DNA from: JAFGPJ01 sp964612465
Lineage (GTDB): Bacteria; Planctomycetota; Phycisphaerae; Sedimentisphaerales; Anaerobacaceae
Direction of reading: 5' to 3'
Assembly (NCBI GenBank): GCA_964612465.1
Contig: CAZTDF010000141.1
Location: 1-12,402, forward strand
DNA length: 12,402 nt
A model generated the notes under the pieces. It had not been told where the DNA came from. It saw nothing but the letters and a program-made list of their open reading frames with translations, and did no database searches. This document shows positions 1 through 7,659 of the stretch, one piece after another (the stretch's first letter is position 1; each line of letters opens with the position of its first letter). A program made the translations under genes and the position numbers.

Positions 1-268
1 TGCCTAAGTATATGAGCTATAGTACATCTACTCGACTGCACCACAAGGCTGATGTGGGCAAGCAGGCTAAGCCAGCCTGATCAAAGCTTAACTAGCAGAC
101 CAGAACAGAACTTTGTTCATAGGGAGGTAACAAACTATGTGAAGCCAAAGGAACGACGAATTGTCAGCCATATCGAACGTGAAGGTATAAGGTATGGAGC
201 AAATAACAGGCTTCGCCTATTTGACCATTAAGATCAAATGACATCACGAGCAGTAAGTGCTACTCATA
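1..268. other. Non-coding flank downstream of the cluster
   Basis: This stretch follows the stop codon of the GH43 gene. I see no convincing coding region on either strand. A purine-rich ribosome-binding-like string at about 122-127 is followed by an ATG at 138 that meets a stop codon at once, so it is not a start. Small inverted repeats occur at 41-57 and 63-79, with no T-run on either side. A slightly better hairpin at 201-222 is listed separately. Whatever gene lies further left is outside the window. Confidence 0.6.
201..222 (-). terminator. Weak candidate terminator hairpin after the GH43 gene
   Basis: On the minus strand this reads AAATAGGC, a GAA loop, then GCC, a three-base bulge and TATTT. 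The stem has only three G-C pairs and the U-tract is short and lies inside the stem. It begins about 46 bases after the GH43 stop codon, which is a sensible place for the end of the transcript. A strong intrinsic terminator would have a longer G-C stem, so this is only a candidate. Confidence 0.2.
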
Positions 269-1912
269 TCAAGCACCGAAAGGATTCACGCGATATGGTC
301 TCTCCCGGTACTCGAAGAAGTCAAAGTCCGCGTGGTTTGATGTACCGGCCATGTCCTGACAGGCCATACCGATAAATGCACCGGTGAAATTCGCCTGGCC
401 GGGGGCTGTGGCCTCATCGGAGAGGATACTCGCGTCGAACTGCTGTGGGAGCCAGTGCCATTCTTTGTCGACACCTTCAAGGCGATAGGCGAAGTGGAGT
501 CGCTCATAATCGATCTCGGCACGCAGGTGCACTGGCTTGCCCGCCGGAATCGCGATCGGAGGCGTTAAGGCATCGGTCTGCGTCGAATCGGGCAGGCAAG
601 ACATCACACGCAAATGTTTGCCGAATGTTTCGTCACACGAGATAAAAAAGTAATGAAATTTCGCACTGTTGTAATAACAGACGAGTCCCGCGTTCTGCTG
701 AAAATGTTCCGGCTCGAACTCAACAACTGTCGCCGCGCTCGAGCAATGCGCCTGCTGACGCCGAGCCACGAGTGATTGCTTGAACAAACTACCTATCGTT
801 TCACGTCCGAAAAGACGCAAAAAGCCCGGACGGGCGGTTAGGCTGAAAATTTCTTCGGGACAGGGCGTTCGTAGCCATTGGAAATGGATGGGAAGCACCG
901 GTTCATTGAAGTCTTCACGCGCGGGTGTCATGGGAAACTTATGAACAGGCAATGACGGCGCTGGCGTTTCGATTGTTGAAATTCCCTGTCCATCCAACGT
1001 GCGCAGCCAGCCATCCTTTCCCCAAATCATTTTCTGAATCGCTGTTTCACGGCCGAGCGTACAGCGGCCGCGATTATGCAACGGCCTGCCGCAGAGATAG
1101 ACCATATAAGTTTCACAGCTTTGCGTTTCGACGAAATCTGCATGACCTGCACGCTGTAATTCAATGTCCGGGCGATGGCGTGCGCTGAGAATGTATGTGT
1201 CAGGATGGAGTTCGTATGGCCCGGTGATTTTTCGCGAGCGTGCCATCGTAACCGCGTGTCTCCAGCCTGTGCCGCCTTCGGCGGTGAGCAAATAGTACCA
1301 GCCATTTCGCTTATAGAGATGCGGCGCCTCAGTGAATCCGAGTGACGTGCCTTTAAAAACATTTTGCCGTTCTCCAATCAGATTACGCTCTTTTGCTGAA
1401 TACTCCTGCAAGACGATACCCGCGAAACGATTGTTTCCGGGCCGATGGTCCCAAAGCATGTTCAAGAGGTATTTTCGGCCATTATCATCATGGAACAGTG
1501 AAGGATCGAAACCGCTGCTGTTGAGATAGATTGGATCTGACCAGTCACCATCAATGCGTGGGCTGGTTACGAGATAATTGTGAAAATCGCGAAGCGAAGC
1601 ACCACTTGCACCGCCGACAGTTGTGCGGCCATAACGTTTTACGTCGGTGTAAATCAGCCAGAACAAGTCGTCCGCATAACTCAAGCACGGCGCCCAGATA
1701 CCGCAGGAATCGGGATTGCCCAGCATGTTGAGCTGGGTGGCGCGATTCAGCGGGCGCGTAAGCAAACGCCAGTGGACGAGATCACGCGAATGATGAATCT
1801 GCACGCCGGGATACCACTCGAAGGTTGAGGTGGCAATATAGTAATCGTCGCCAACGCGAACGATAGAAGGATCAGGATTGAAACCGGGCAGGATTGGATT
1901 GCGAATGGTCAT
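269..1912 (-). CDS. GH43 beta-xylosidase (subfamily 11-like), cytoplasmic
   Basis: This 547-residue enzyme should release xylose, and possibly arabinose, from the non-reducing end of short xylo-oligosaccharides. It has no signal peptide, so it acts in the cytoplasm. The N-terminal five-bladed propeller domain (about 1-325) carries the three GH43 acids: Asp14 in FNPDPSI (base), Asp136 in GFDPSLF (pKa modulator) and Glu195 in TEAPHLY (acid). The C-terminal part (about 330-540) matches the concanavalin A-like domain of GH43 xylosidases. From memory, the layout closely follows the Selenomonas ruminantium xylosidase (Asp14, Asp127, Glu186), with about nine extra residues near 93-110. The start ATG overlaps the stop of the symporter gene (ATGA), and a GGAG site at 1918-1921 lies inside the end of that gene, so the two are probably translationally coupled. 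A mixed xylosidase/arabinofuranosidase activity is possible. Confidence 0.95.
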   Translation of the reverse strand: MTIRNPILPGFNPDPSIVRVGDDYYIATSTFEWYPGVQIHHSRDLVHWRLLTRPLNRATQLNMLGNPDSCGIWAPCLSYADDLFWLIYTDVKRYGRTTVGGASGASLRDFHNYLVTSPRIDGDWSDPIYLNSSGFDPSLFHDDNGRKYLLNMLWDHRPGNNRFAGIVLQEYSAKERNLIGERQNVFKGTSLGFTEAPHLYKRNGWYYLLTAEGGTGWRHAVTMARSRKITGPYELHPDTYILSARHRPDIELQRAGHADFVETQSCETYMVYLCGRPLHNRGRCTLGRETAIQKMIWGKDGWLRTLDGQGISTIETPAPSLPVHKFPMTPAREDFNEPVLPIHFQWLRTPCPEEIFSLTARPGFLRLFGRETIGSLFKQSLVARRQQAHCSSAATVVEFEPEHFQQNAGLVCYYNSAKFHYFFISCDETFGKHLRVMSCLPDSTQTDALTPPIAIPAGKPVHLRAEIDYERLHFAYRLEGVDKEWHWLPQQFDASILSDEATAPGQANFTGAFIGMACQDMAGTSNHADFDFFEYRERPYRVNPFGA

Positions 1913-3324
1913 ATTGTCTCCATTTCAGTAGAAGCAGCTCGGCGGGCATCCAGGTCCTCTTCGATTTCGTCCACGCGCTTTTGGTTGAGCGGATAAATCA
2001 AAAGCGCACCAGCTTTGAGTAAGGCAATGATTCCAGGCACAATTGAAAAGGCAAGCGTGATACCGAGCAACGCCCTGGGAGTTTGCTCGGTGTCTTTCAC
2101 ATAACCGAATCTAGCCAGGAACAATGGCAGCAGGAAACCACCGACCATGATTCCGGTTTTGATCGAGAATAGCGAGGCCGAAAAAACCAGCCCTGTGGAT
2201 CGGCGTCCGAATTTCCATTCGCCATAATCGGCAACGTCGCCGTAGAGTGCCCAGGTGAGCGCCGAGGTAGGTCCCATGCACAGGTAACCGAGTGCATTTA
2301 ACGCGACGAGCAGGCCGAACTGTTCAATCGGCAGGAAGTAGAACATCAGAAAGCACATGCCTGTGACCGCGCACAGGCTGGCCGCAGTGTATTTCTTATC
2401 TAAACGCCGAGCGATGAAGCTCAACAACACTGTACCAGCAATCTGCGCCAGCATGCCCGTGGAAAGGAAGATTGTAGTGCGGTCGAGTCCAAGGAAAATT
2501 GGAGTGCTGTCGTCGCCTACGACGTACTTGAAATAAAAAACTGTGCTGCCCGATCGCAACGCAATGAACGTCGTGGAAAAAATAGATGCAATTAGCAGCA
2601 TGATCCAGGGCCAGTTGTGAATCAGTTCGCGGAGTTCCTCGATGACGTTAGTCTTTTGTTCGGCTGGCGGCTTCACGCGTTCTTTAGTAGTCGCAAACGT
2701 GATCCAGAACATGGTCACTGACGCGACGGCGAAGATCGCCATTGTCCACTGGAAGCCCTGCATCTCATTGTCGGCACCGAGAGACCTCACAAGCGGGCGT
2801 ACAAAGAGGGATATCAGGAATCCGCCTGCAAACGCACCGACGAAGCGAAAGCTCGATGCCACCGTGCGTGTACGTGATGACGGACTGATCACACCCAGCA
2901 GCGACGAGTAGGGTACATTGATAACCGTGTAGCTTATCAACATCAAGGCATAGGTGATATAGGCGTACACGAGCTTGCCGGTCGGACCGTAATTGGGGCC
3001 GGCAAACATCAGATAGCCACAGATGCCGTAAGGAATCGCCCCCCAGAGGAGATAAGGACGAAACTTTCCCCAGCGGGTCTGTGTGCGATCGGCAATCAAG
3101 CCCATGGCCGGATCGTTGCAGGCATCGAAGAGGCGAACGAGTGGAAACATCCACAACAGCGCTGTAGCCGAGATACCCCAGACATCCACGTAGTAGTAGG
3201 TGAGGAAAATATTGAAGGTCTGGAAAAAGAAATTCGAGGCCGTGTCACCAAGAGCGTAACCGATGTATTCGCGCATCCTGAGGCGGTCATTGTTAGCGAA
3301 TGGTTGTAAAGTGGACGACTTCAT
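1909..3324 (-). CDS. GPH-family (MelB-like) xylo-oligosaccharide:cation symporter
   Basis: This 471-residue protein is a 12-helix inner-membrane transporter of the glycoside-pentoside-hexuronide:cation symporter family in the major facilitator superfamily. The cytoplasmic N-terminal tail (about 1-20) is followed by helix 1 with GYALGD. Helix 2 holds Asp67, Asn70 and Asp71 in LFDACNDPAMG, equivalent to the MelB cation-site residues Asp55, Asn58 and Asp59. The family signature DRTQTRWGKFRPYLL follows at 79-93. Hydrophobic segments continue to about residue 450, ending in a charged tail. The substrate cannot be read directly; xylo-oligosaccharides or arabino-xylo-oligosaccharides are inferred from the xylanase just upstream and the xylosidase that overlaps its 3' end. 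The ATG is preceded by a GAGG sequence at normal distance. It lies 30 bases after the GH10 stop, in the same transcript. Confidence 0.93.
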   Translation of the reverse strand: MKSSTLQPFANNDRLRMREYIGYALGDTASNFFFQTFNIFLTYYYVDVWGISATALLWMFPLVRLFDACNDPAMGLIADRTQTRWGKFRPYLLWGAIPYGICGYLMFAGPNYGPTGKLVYAYITYALMLISYTVINVPYSSLLGVISPSSRTRTVASSFRFVGAFAGGFLISLFVRPLVRSLGADNEMQGFQWTMAIFAVASVTMFWITFATTKERVKPPAEQKTNVIEELRELIHNWPWIMLLIASIFSTTFIALRSGSTVFYFKYVVGDDSTPIFLGLDRTTIFLSTGMLAQIAGTVLLSFIARRLDKKYTAASLCAVTGMCFLMFYFLPIEQFGLLVALNALGYLCMGPTSALTWALYGDVADYGEWKFGRRSTGLVFSASLFSIKTGIMVGGFLLPLFLARFGYVKDTEQTPRALLGITLAFSIVPGIIALLKAGALLIYPLNQKRVDEIEEDLDARRAASTEMETI

Positions 3325-3354
3325 AGATAAGTAACCTCACGATAAAGGCACATT

Positions 3355-4473
3355 CTACTTTGAGGCCACGTCGATAACGGCCTGAAACGCCGGCTTGGGC
3401 TTCAACTGACCATCAAACAAGAGTGCGTCTTGACCCCGGCGCCACGACCGTCTATCGCTGAGTCCCCAGAAGGTAACACGATCAATGACATCTGAGTGGC
3501 GACTGAATATTTCAAACAATTTCCCGTATACCTCGGTTTGCTTCTGGTAGTTCTCGACCGGGATATTCCTGTCGCCGCCACGGACTCTAAAGGCACCACT
3601 GTTGCGTCCCGTGGCAGTCACATCCAATTCGGTAATGCTGACCTTCAATCCCAGAGACGCATAGTTGGTGATCGCCTTTTCGACATCGGCGAGGTTGGTA
3701 TCCAGGTGCCAGTGCCCCTGGATGCCCACGCCATGGATCGGTACGCCCTCCTTGATGAGGCGCTTGAGAAGTATCATCGAGCTGGCATGCTTGCCTTTGT
3801 TCTCTACGGCGCCCTGCTCAATATTATAGTCATTGTAATACAATTGGGCATTTGGATCGGCCTCATGCGCCCACTTGAACGCCATGGTCAGGACGTCCGG
3901 TCCGATCGCTTTATACCAACTGCGTGTACGCAGATTCTCTGTCTCACCGGCACCACGATCTTCGATAGCTTCATTGACCACGTCCCACCCCATGACGCGT
4001 CCTTTGTAGCGTCCGGCCACTGTAAAGATATGTTTTTTCAGCCGTTCCAAAGCCAATTCACGTGATGCGGGTTGACCATCCGGGCCCTGGAAAAACCAGC
4101 GCCCCGTCTGGGCGTGCCAGAGCAGGGTATGGCCCCAAACCTTGACGCCATTCTCCTCGCACCACTGGACCAGCGCATCGGCGGTTGCCCAGTTGTACTT
4201 GTCCTCCGCGGGATGGATTGGCTGTGGCTTCATACTGTTTTCCGGAGTAAGGATATTATAGTGTGTTTTGATATTTGCCAGTTCGGCCTCCGAATACCTC
4301 CTCAGATCTCCTGCCGCTCCAATGAGGAATTTCCCGGCATATGCATCTTTAAGCGCCACTATGGCCGCTGATTCCGTCTCAGTCGCCCCTGTGTCGCCTT
4401 GGGGCTGACCATACACGGCTACTTCTAATGTCGCATATATAATCAAGCCCAGTAAAAGATTTCTACTAATCAT
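3355..4473 (-). CDS. GH10 endo-1,4-beta-xylanase, secreted
   Basis: This 372-residue enzyme cuts the beta-1,4-xylan backbone with retention of configuration. A short N-terminal hydrophobic segment (MISRNLLLGLIIYATLEVAV) looks like a signal peptide, with a likely cut near residue 22. The rest is one GH10 barrel with no binding module. Key motifs are NSMKP (family subsite Asn/Lys), WGHTLLWH, the acid/base Glu168 in DVVNEAI, the nucleophile Glu282 in ITELDV, and the closing WGLSDRRSW. I chose the ATG at 4471-4473 because a strong GGAAGGA site lies five bases upstream and the signal peptide starts there. An in-frame GTG at 4519-4521 would add 16 residues in front of the signal peptide and is unlikely. 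The gene starts a new block after a 450-base gap and is followed by the symporter. Confidence 0.97.
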   Translation of the reverse strand: MISRNLLLGLIIYATLEVAVYGQPQGDTGATETESAAIVALKDAYAGKFLIGAAGDLRRYSEAELANIKTHYNILTPENSMKPQPIHPAEDKYNWATADALVQWCEENGVKVWGHTLLWHAQTGRWFFQGPDGQPASRELALERLKKHIFTVAGRYKGRVMGWDVVNEAIEDRGAGETENLRTRSWYKAIGPDVLTMAFKWAHEADPNAQLYYNDYNIEQGAVENKGKHASSMILLKRLIKEGVPIHGVGIQGHWHLDTNLADVEKAITNYASLGLKVSITELDVTATGRNSGAFRVRGGDRNIPVENYQKQTEVYGKLFEIFSRHSDVIDRVTFWGLSDRRSWRRGQDALLFDGQLKPKPAFQAVIDVASK

Positions 4474-4478
4474 TTGCT

Positions 4479-4485
4479 TCCTTCC
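4479..4485 (-). promoter_or_regulatory. Ribosome binding site that fixes the GH10 start
   Basis: The minus strand reads GGAAGGA, then AGCAA, then ATG at 4473. This strong site with a five-base spacer supports the internal ATG over the upstream GTG at 4521. Confidence 0.8.
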
Positions 4486-4532
4486 GTTAAAGAGTTCCAG
4501 ATGTTTTATTGTCTGCAACACAGCAGGCCATA

Positions 4533-4559
4533 CAGATATAACTTACTTCAGTTTGTCAA
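4533..4559 (-). promoter_or_regulatory. Candidate promoter for the GH10-GPH-GH43 block
   Basis: A perfect TTGACA (-35-like) lies at 4554-4559 on the minus strand. The best -10-like match is TATCTG at 4533-4538, giving a short 15-base spacer; a TATATC at 4535-4540 would leave only 13. The site is about 60 bases before the GH10 ATG, which is a suitable distance. The -10 match is poor, so this is weak evidence. Confidence 0.25.
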
Positions 4560-4864
4560 TGGACGCGTCAAAACCAGCCACCAATGTGCGGGTTTAAAGC
4601 GGCCAGTAATCTATTCTCTTATATACCAAGTTTCCTTTACGGTCCAAAACAATTTGGGTTTCTCTATTCTTCGATTCCTAAAGGATCGAGGTCTGTAACA
4701 CCCGGATCGACCGTGGTGCGAGAATGCCCCCCAACACCTGATCATCTATAAGGCGTCGATAAACTTCACTGGTATTACCATCGGCTCTGGCCGTTTGGAA
4801 ACACAAGCCAAAACGCAAGCCCTGCACACACGCGGCGTTTAAAATTCGATTTATAACAATCTTC

Positions 4865-4892
4865 ATAATGCAATTCTGCATATCATTATCAA
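4865..4892 (-). promoter_or_regulatory. Second candidate promoter in the internal gap
   Basis: TTGATA at 4887-4892 and CATTAT at 4865-4870 on the minus strand are separated by 16 bases, a fair sigma-70-like match (five of six and four of six consensus bases). It would give a leader of nearly 390 bases before the GH10 ATG, or could drive the small open frame at 4678-4881. A match of this quality can arise by chance in A+T-rich DNA. Confidence 0.2.
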
Positions 4893-4923
4893 CTTACCTG
4901 GACGTCATCAATAAAGCGAGACA

Positions 4924-7641
4924 TCAGGGAGCAACACATACAACACCAGCTGACAGTGGCGGCATTGTGAATTTCACGGTTCGGTTTTCCACCGTGGCGG
5001 TGTCGGCCACGACCTTGATGTTATCGGGTTCCTCAATGGAGTTTTTCACGGTTTCGCCGCCCGGCGCGACCAGTTGCAGGATTGCGGTCTTGGGCGTCAG
5101 ATCACCGTCTAAGCGGACAGAAGCTTGAACCGCAGACTTGGTGGGATTGACTGCTTTAAGGAATACGGTCTGCTTGTCCGCCGAACGCGTGGCCACAAAA
5201 TTGAGTGGACGATCCGGCCCGTCCACTTCAAGGAGATTGGGAGCGAAGCAATCACGCCAGAGCTTCATTATGACGTAATTACCTGCCGGGAACCAGGTCT
5301 TCTGGTCAAAGTTTATCAGGGCGTTATCCCATGAGGTCGTAACCCCTTGCTTTCGCATGAACAGAGCCGGACAGGACATGGTGACTATATCGCCCTGACG
5401 CTCAAAGGCATTGAGAATCCCGCCGGCATAGAGGCCAACGCGCCAGTCATTGCCCCAGCGGTTGTTTGTAAGATTCCATTCGGAAACGTAAATCTTGATG
5501 TCAGGATTCTCAGATTTCTGGATGATCTCGCCGCGGCTTTTCAGAAACTGCTCGTACTTGTAGGGATCCTCAACGAAATCGGCAGTGAAGTAAATTCCGT
5601 TATAATAATGCGGAGATAGAATGTCGAAGAGCTTGCCCGCCTCTTCGACGATACGCGGGTCCCAGTTGCGGTTGGCCTCCTGGTTGCCCTCACCAGGGCC
5701 AGTGTCGTAGCCATAACTGCCGGCAACAGAGAGTTTGAGGTTTGGGTATTTAACTCGGATCTCGGGGCAGAACCGGTTGACGGTATCCAGGTACTTGGAA
5801 TAATCCATCATAAGCCAGGGTTCATTGTCGATCTCGAGGGTCTTGAGCATATACGGCACAGGGTGTCCGTTGGCCGCGCGCATCTTGCCATACTCGGTAG
5901 TCTCGTCGCCCATGCAGTATTCCAGCCAGTTAAGGGCATCATCGACGCCGCGTGAGGTGTTCAGTACGAGGATAGGCTCGGCATTGACCTTCTCGCAGAA
6001 CTGTATAAACTCATCTGTGCCGAACTGATAGGTGTCGCGATCACCCCACTGTTCGATGGGGTGGGGCAGGCGTTTTTCACGAGGGCCGACACCATGCTGC
6101 CAGATATATCGGTTAGCGAATCCGCCACCGGGCCACCGTATGGAGGCGGGCTTAAGATCGGCGACAGCTTTAAACAGGTCGGGGCGATACCCGCCTATGG
6201 CTATGGCCGAGGCGGAGAAGAGTGAAACTTGGTCGATATTGACCGGTCCCGAGGGCGACGAGCTAATCGTCAAAGAGGCGGCATCCGCTGTGCGAGGTGC
6301 TGTGAACTCAACGGTGAACTTCTGCCATTGGGATGTGAGATCTGTGAATGTTTTAGTATATACCAGAGCATCTCCGTCGTTAAAGGTTGCGATGATACTG
6401 CTGCTGCCGCGTGCGTAGAGCGAGAGAATGTACTTTTCGCCTTGTTTAAGCGTGATATCCTGCTGGCGGATACTCGGGCTGGTGGCCGAATCACTGTCAA
6501 CCTTTGCCTCAATGCGTACCGAGATGTCTGCGTTGAAGGGATTATCCCGGTCCACGGAGACTTCGTTGGCATCACAGATGAACTCCCAGTTCTGCGGTAT
6601 TGTCGTTTGCATGGGGCTACGACCCCGCATACCGCGTCTCCGCGGAGGTGGACGTAATTCTAGGGTACCGTTGAGAATCTGGTCGCCCCAGAGCCCACCG
6701 TGCACGGAATGGAAAATATGTTCGAGGAATTGACCATAGATACCGGTACTGATCGTCTTGGTGGTTTGATGTGTATGAACAGTTAGGGCTACAGATTCGA
6801 TTGTCTTGGTTGCGAGCAAAGAAAGCATGGCCTCCGCGTACCGCTTGCCAAATTCTCGATAGCCGGCCGAGTTGAAATGCAAATGGTCACCTTTATGCGT
6901 ACAATCCGCCGATGAAATGACATGGGCATTTGCCATGGTCTCCGGCAGTTTCGCGATAATCTTGTTCATACCCGCACAAACGCCTTGCTGATCGGCATTC
7001 ACTGTTTCACCCGCAAGCAGCGGCACATCATCGGGATTGAGATTCAAGTCCTTTATCAAATTGTCGTAAATGCCCTTAACTTTTTTCGGCCATTCCATGT
7101 CGTTGGGATTGGACTCTCCCTGGTGCAGCAGAATTCCCTTGATAACACCATCCTTCTGAGCCAGTTTTGCCATATCTACAAGATATTGATAGGGATTGCC
7201 GCCGTATCCGTCTATAAAGCCGGTCATCCATGGCGGTGCCGCCGAAACATACGATTGAAACGTGTCTTTTTCGAATAATTCGATCTTGCAGCCGGGAATC
7301 GATACATTAATGACGCCTACTCTGATCTTTTCCGGAAGGTTGGCAACCAGGGTTCGGCCGAAATAATCGGCAGGGCTGAGCCCCCCTCTGCCTCTACATA
7401 GCGGAGGCACCGCCGGGTACCAATTCCCCTTCTTTCGGTTCAGGTTCGGCATATCAATCGCTGCCAGAACCTGAAATCGTTCATCCACGGTTTTGTCTTG
7501 CTGCTCAATTCTTCCCGCTCCGTCCATGTTTGACTGTCCAAAGCAAAGAAACACGTAGAAATCAGGGTCCGGATCGGCAACTGCGTTTGACGTTAACGCG
7601 ATTAAAGCTGCCAAGAAGAATAATGTCGCTTTCTTTTTCAT
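4924..7641 (-). CDS. Bimodular CE6 acetyl xylan esterase - GH51 alpha-L-arabinofuranosidase, secreted
   Basis: This 905-residue protein should remove both acetyl groups and alpha-L-arabinose from xylan outside the cytoplasm. Residues 1-22 form a signal peptide. Residues about 27-278 are a CE6/SGNH-like esterase with Ser37 in FGQSNMDG, the HQGESN block at 173-178, and Asp252 and His255 in GDHLHF. Residues about 284-905 are a GH51 enzyme: its first strand and IYGQFLEH motif, a CBM4/9-like beta-sandwich inserted at about 350-476, the barrel with acid/base Glu607 in EIDNEPW and nucleophile Glu721 in YVSEWN, and a C-terminal beta domain to the end. The modules join with almost no linker. An arginine-rich run lies at 334-341 (RRRGMRGR). 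I chose ATG 7641, where the signal peptide begins, over an in-frame TTG five codons upstream. It follows the broken gene by 18 bases. Confidence 0.93.
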   Translation of the reverse strand: MKKKATLFFLAALIALTSNAVADPDPDFYVFLCFGQSNMDGAGRIEQQDKTVDERFQVLAAIDMPNLNRKKGNWYPAVPPLCRGRGGLSPADYFGRTLVANLPEKIRVGVINVSIPGCKIELFEKDTFQSYVSAAPPWMTGFIDGYGGNPYQYLVDMAKLAQKDGVIKGILLHQGESNPNDMEWPKKVKGIYDNLIKDLNLNPDDVPLLAGETVNADQQGVCAGMNKIIAKLPETMANAHVISSADCTHKGDHLHFNSAGYREFGKRYAEAMLSLLATKTIESVALTVHTHQTTKTISTGIYGQFLEHIFHSVHGGLWGDQILNGTLELRPPPRRRGMRGRSPMQTTIPQNWEFICDANEVSVDRDNPFNADISVRIEAKVDSDSATSPSIRQQDITLKQGEKYILSLYARGSSSIIATFNDGDALVYTKTFTDLTSQWQKFTVEFTAPRTADAASLTISSSPSGPVNIDQVSLFSASAIAIGGYRPDLFKAVADLKPASIRWPGGGFANRYIWQHGVGPREKRLPHPIEQWGDRDTYQFGTDEFIQFCEKVNAEPILVLNTSRGVDDALNWLEYCMGDETTEYGKMRAANGHPVPYMLKTLEIDNEPWLMMDYSKYLDTVNRFCPEIRVKYPNLKLSVAGSYGYDTGPGEGNQEANRNWDPRIVEEAGKLFDILSPHYYNGIYFTADFVEDPYKYEQFLKSRGEIIQKSENPDIKIYVSEWNLTNNRWGNDWRVGLYAGGILNAFERQGDIVTMSCPALFMRKQGVTTSWDNALINFDQKTWFPAGNYVIMKLWRDCFAPNLLEVDGPDRPLNFVATRSADKQTVFLKAVNPTKSAVQASVRLDGDLTPKTAILQLVAPGGETVKNSIEEPDNIKVVADTATVENRTVKFTMPPLSAGVVCVAP

Positions 7642-7659
7642 AAAAATAATTCCCAATAG

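Larger units (their letters stand above)
4474..4923. other. 450-base gap between the CE6-GH51 and GH10 genes
   Basis: This is the only long non-coding gap in the cluster. It divides the genes into an upstream block of debranching enzymes and a downstream xylanase-transporter-xylosidase block. Two minus-strand promoter-like sequences are listed separately. An inverted repeat (AAACGC/GCGTTT at 4811-4816 and 4835-4840, 18-base loop) has no T-run and does not look like a terminator. A minus-strand open frame of up to 67 codons at 4678-4881 reads plausibly as protein (for example DDQVLGGILAPRSIRVLQ), but I do not recognise it and see no good ribosome binding site. It could be chance, a small gene or a remnant of a lost gene. 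Confidence 0.5.

Noticed and set aside
41..79. Two short inverted repeats near the left edge
   Set aside because: Stems of five or six pairs without a following T-run on either strand, so not called as terminators.
3496..4065. Plus-strand open frame of 189 codons
   Set aside because: It is antisense to the GH10 catalytic domain, which has all family motifs. It is a codon-usage shadow.
4474..4521. GTG start giving a 388-residue GH10 protein
   Set aside because: The strong GGAAGGA site and the signal peptide both point to the ATG at 4473; the extra 16 residues would precede the signal.
4811..4840. AAACGC/GCGTTT inverted repeat as a terminator after CE6-GH51
   Set aside because: The loop is 18 bases, the stem is six pairs and no U-tract follows on the minus strand.
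4678..4881. Possible small gene on the minus strand
   Set aside because: No family recognised, no convincing ribosome site and no conservation data; kept only as part of the gap description.
7642..7656. TTG start five codons upstream of the CE6-GH51 ATG
   Set aside because: It would put extra residues before a well-formed Met-Lys-Lys-Lys signal peptide start, and it has no better ribosome site.
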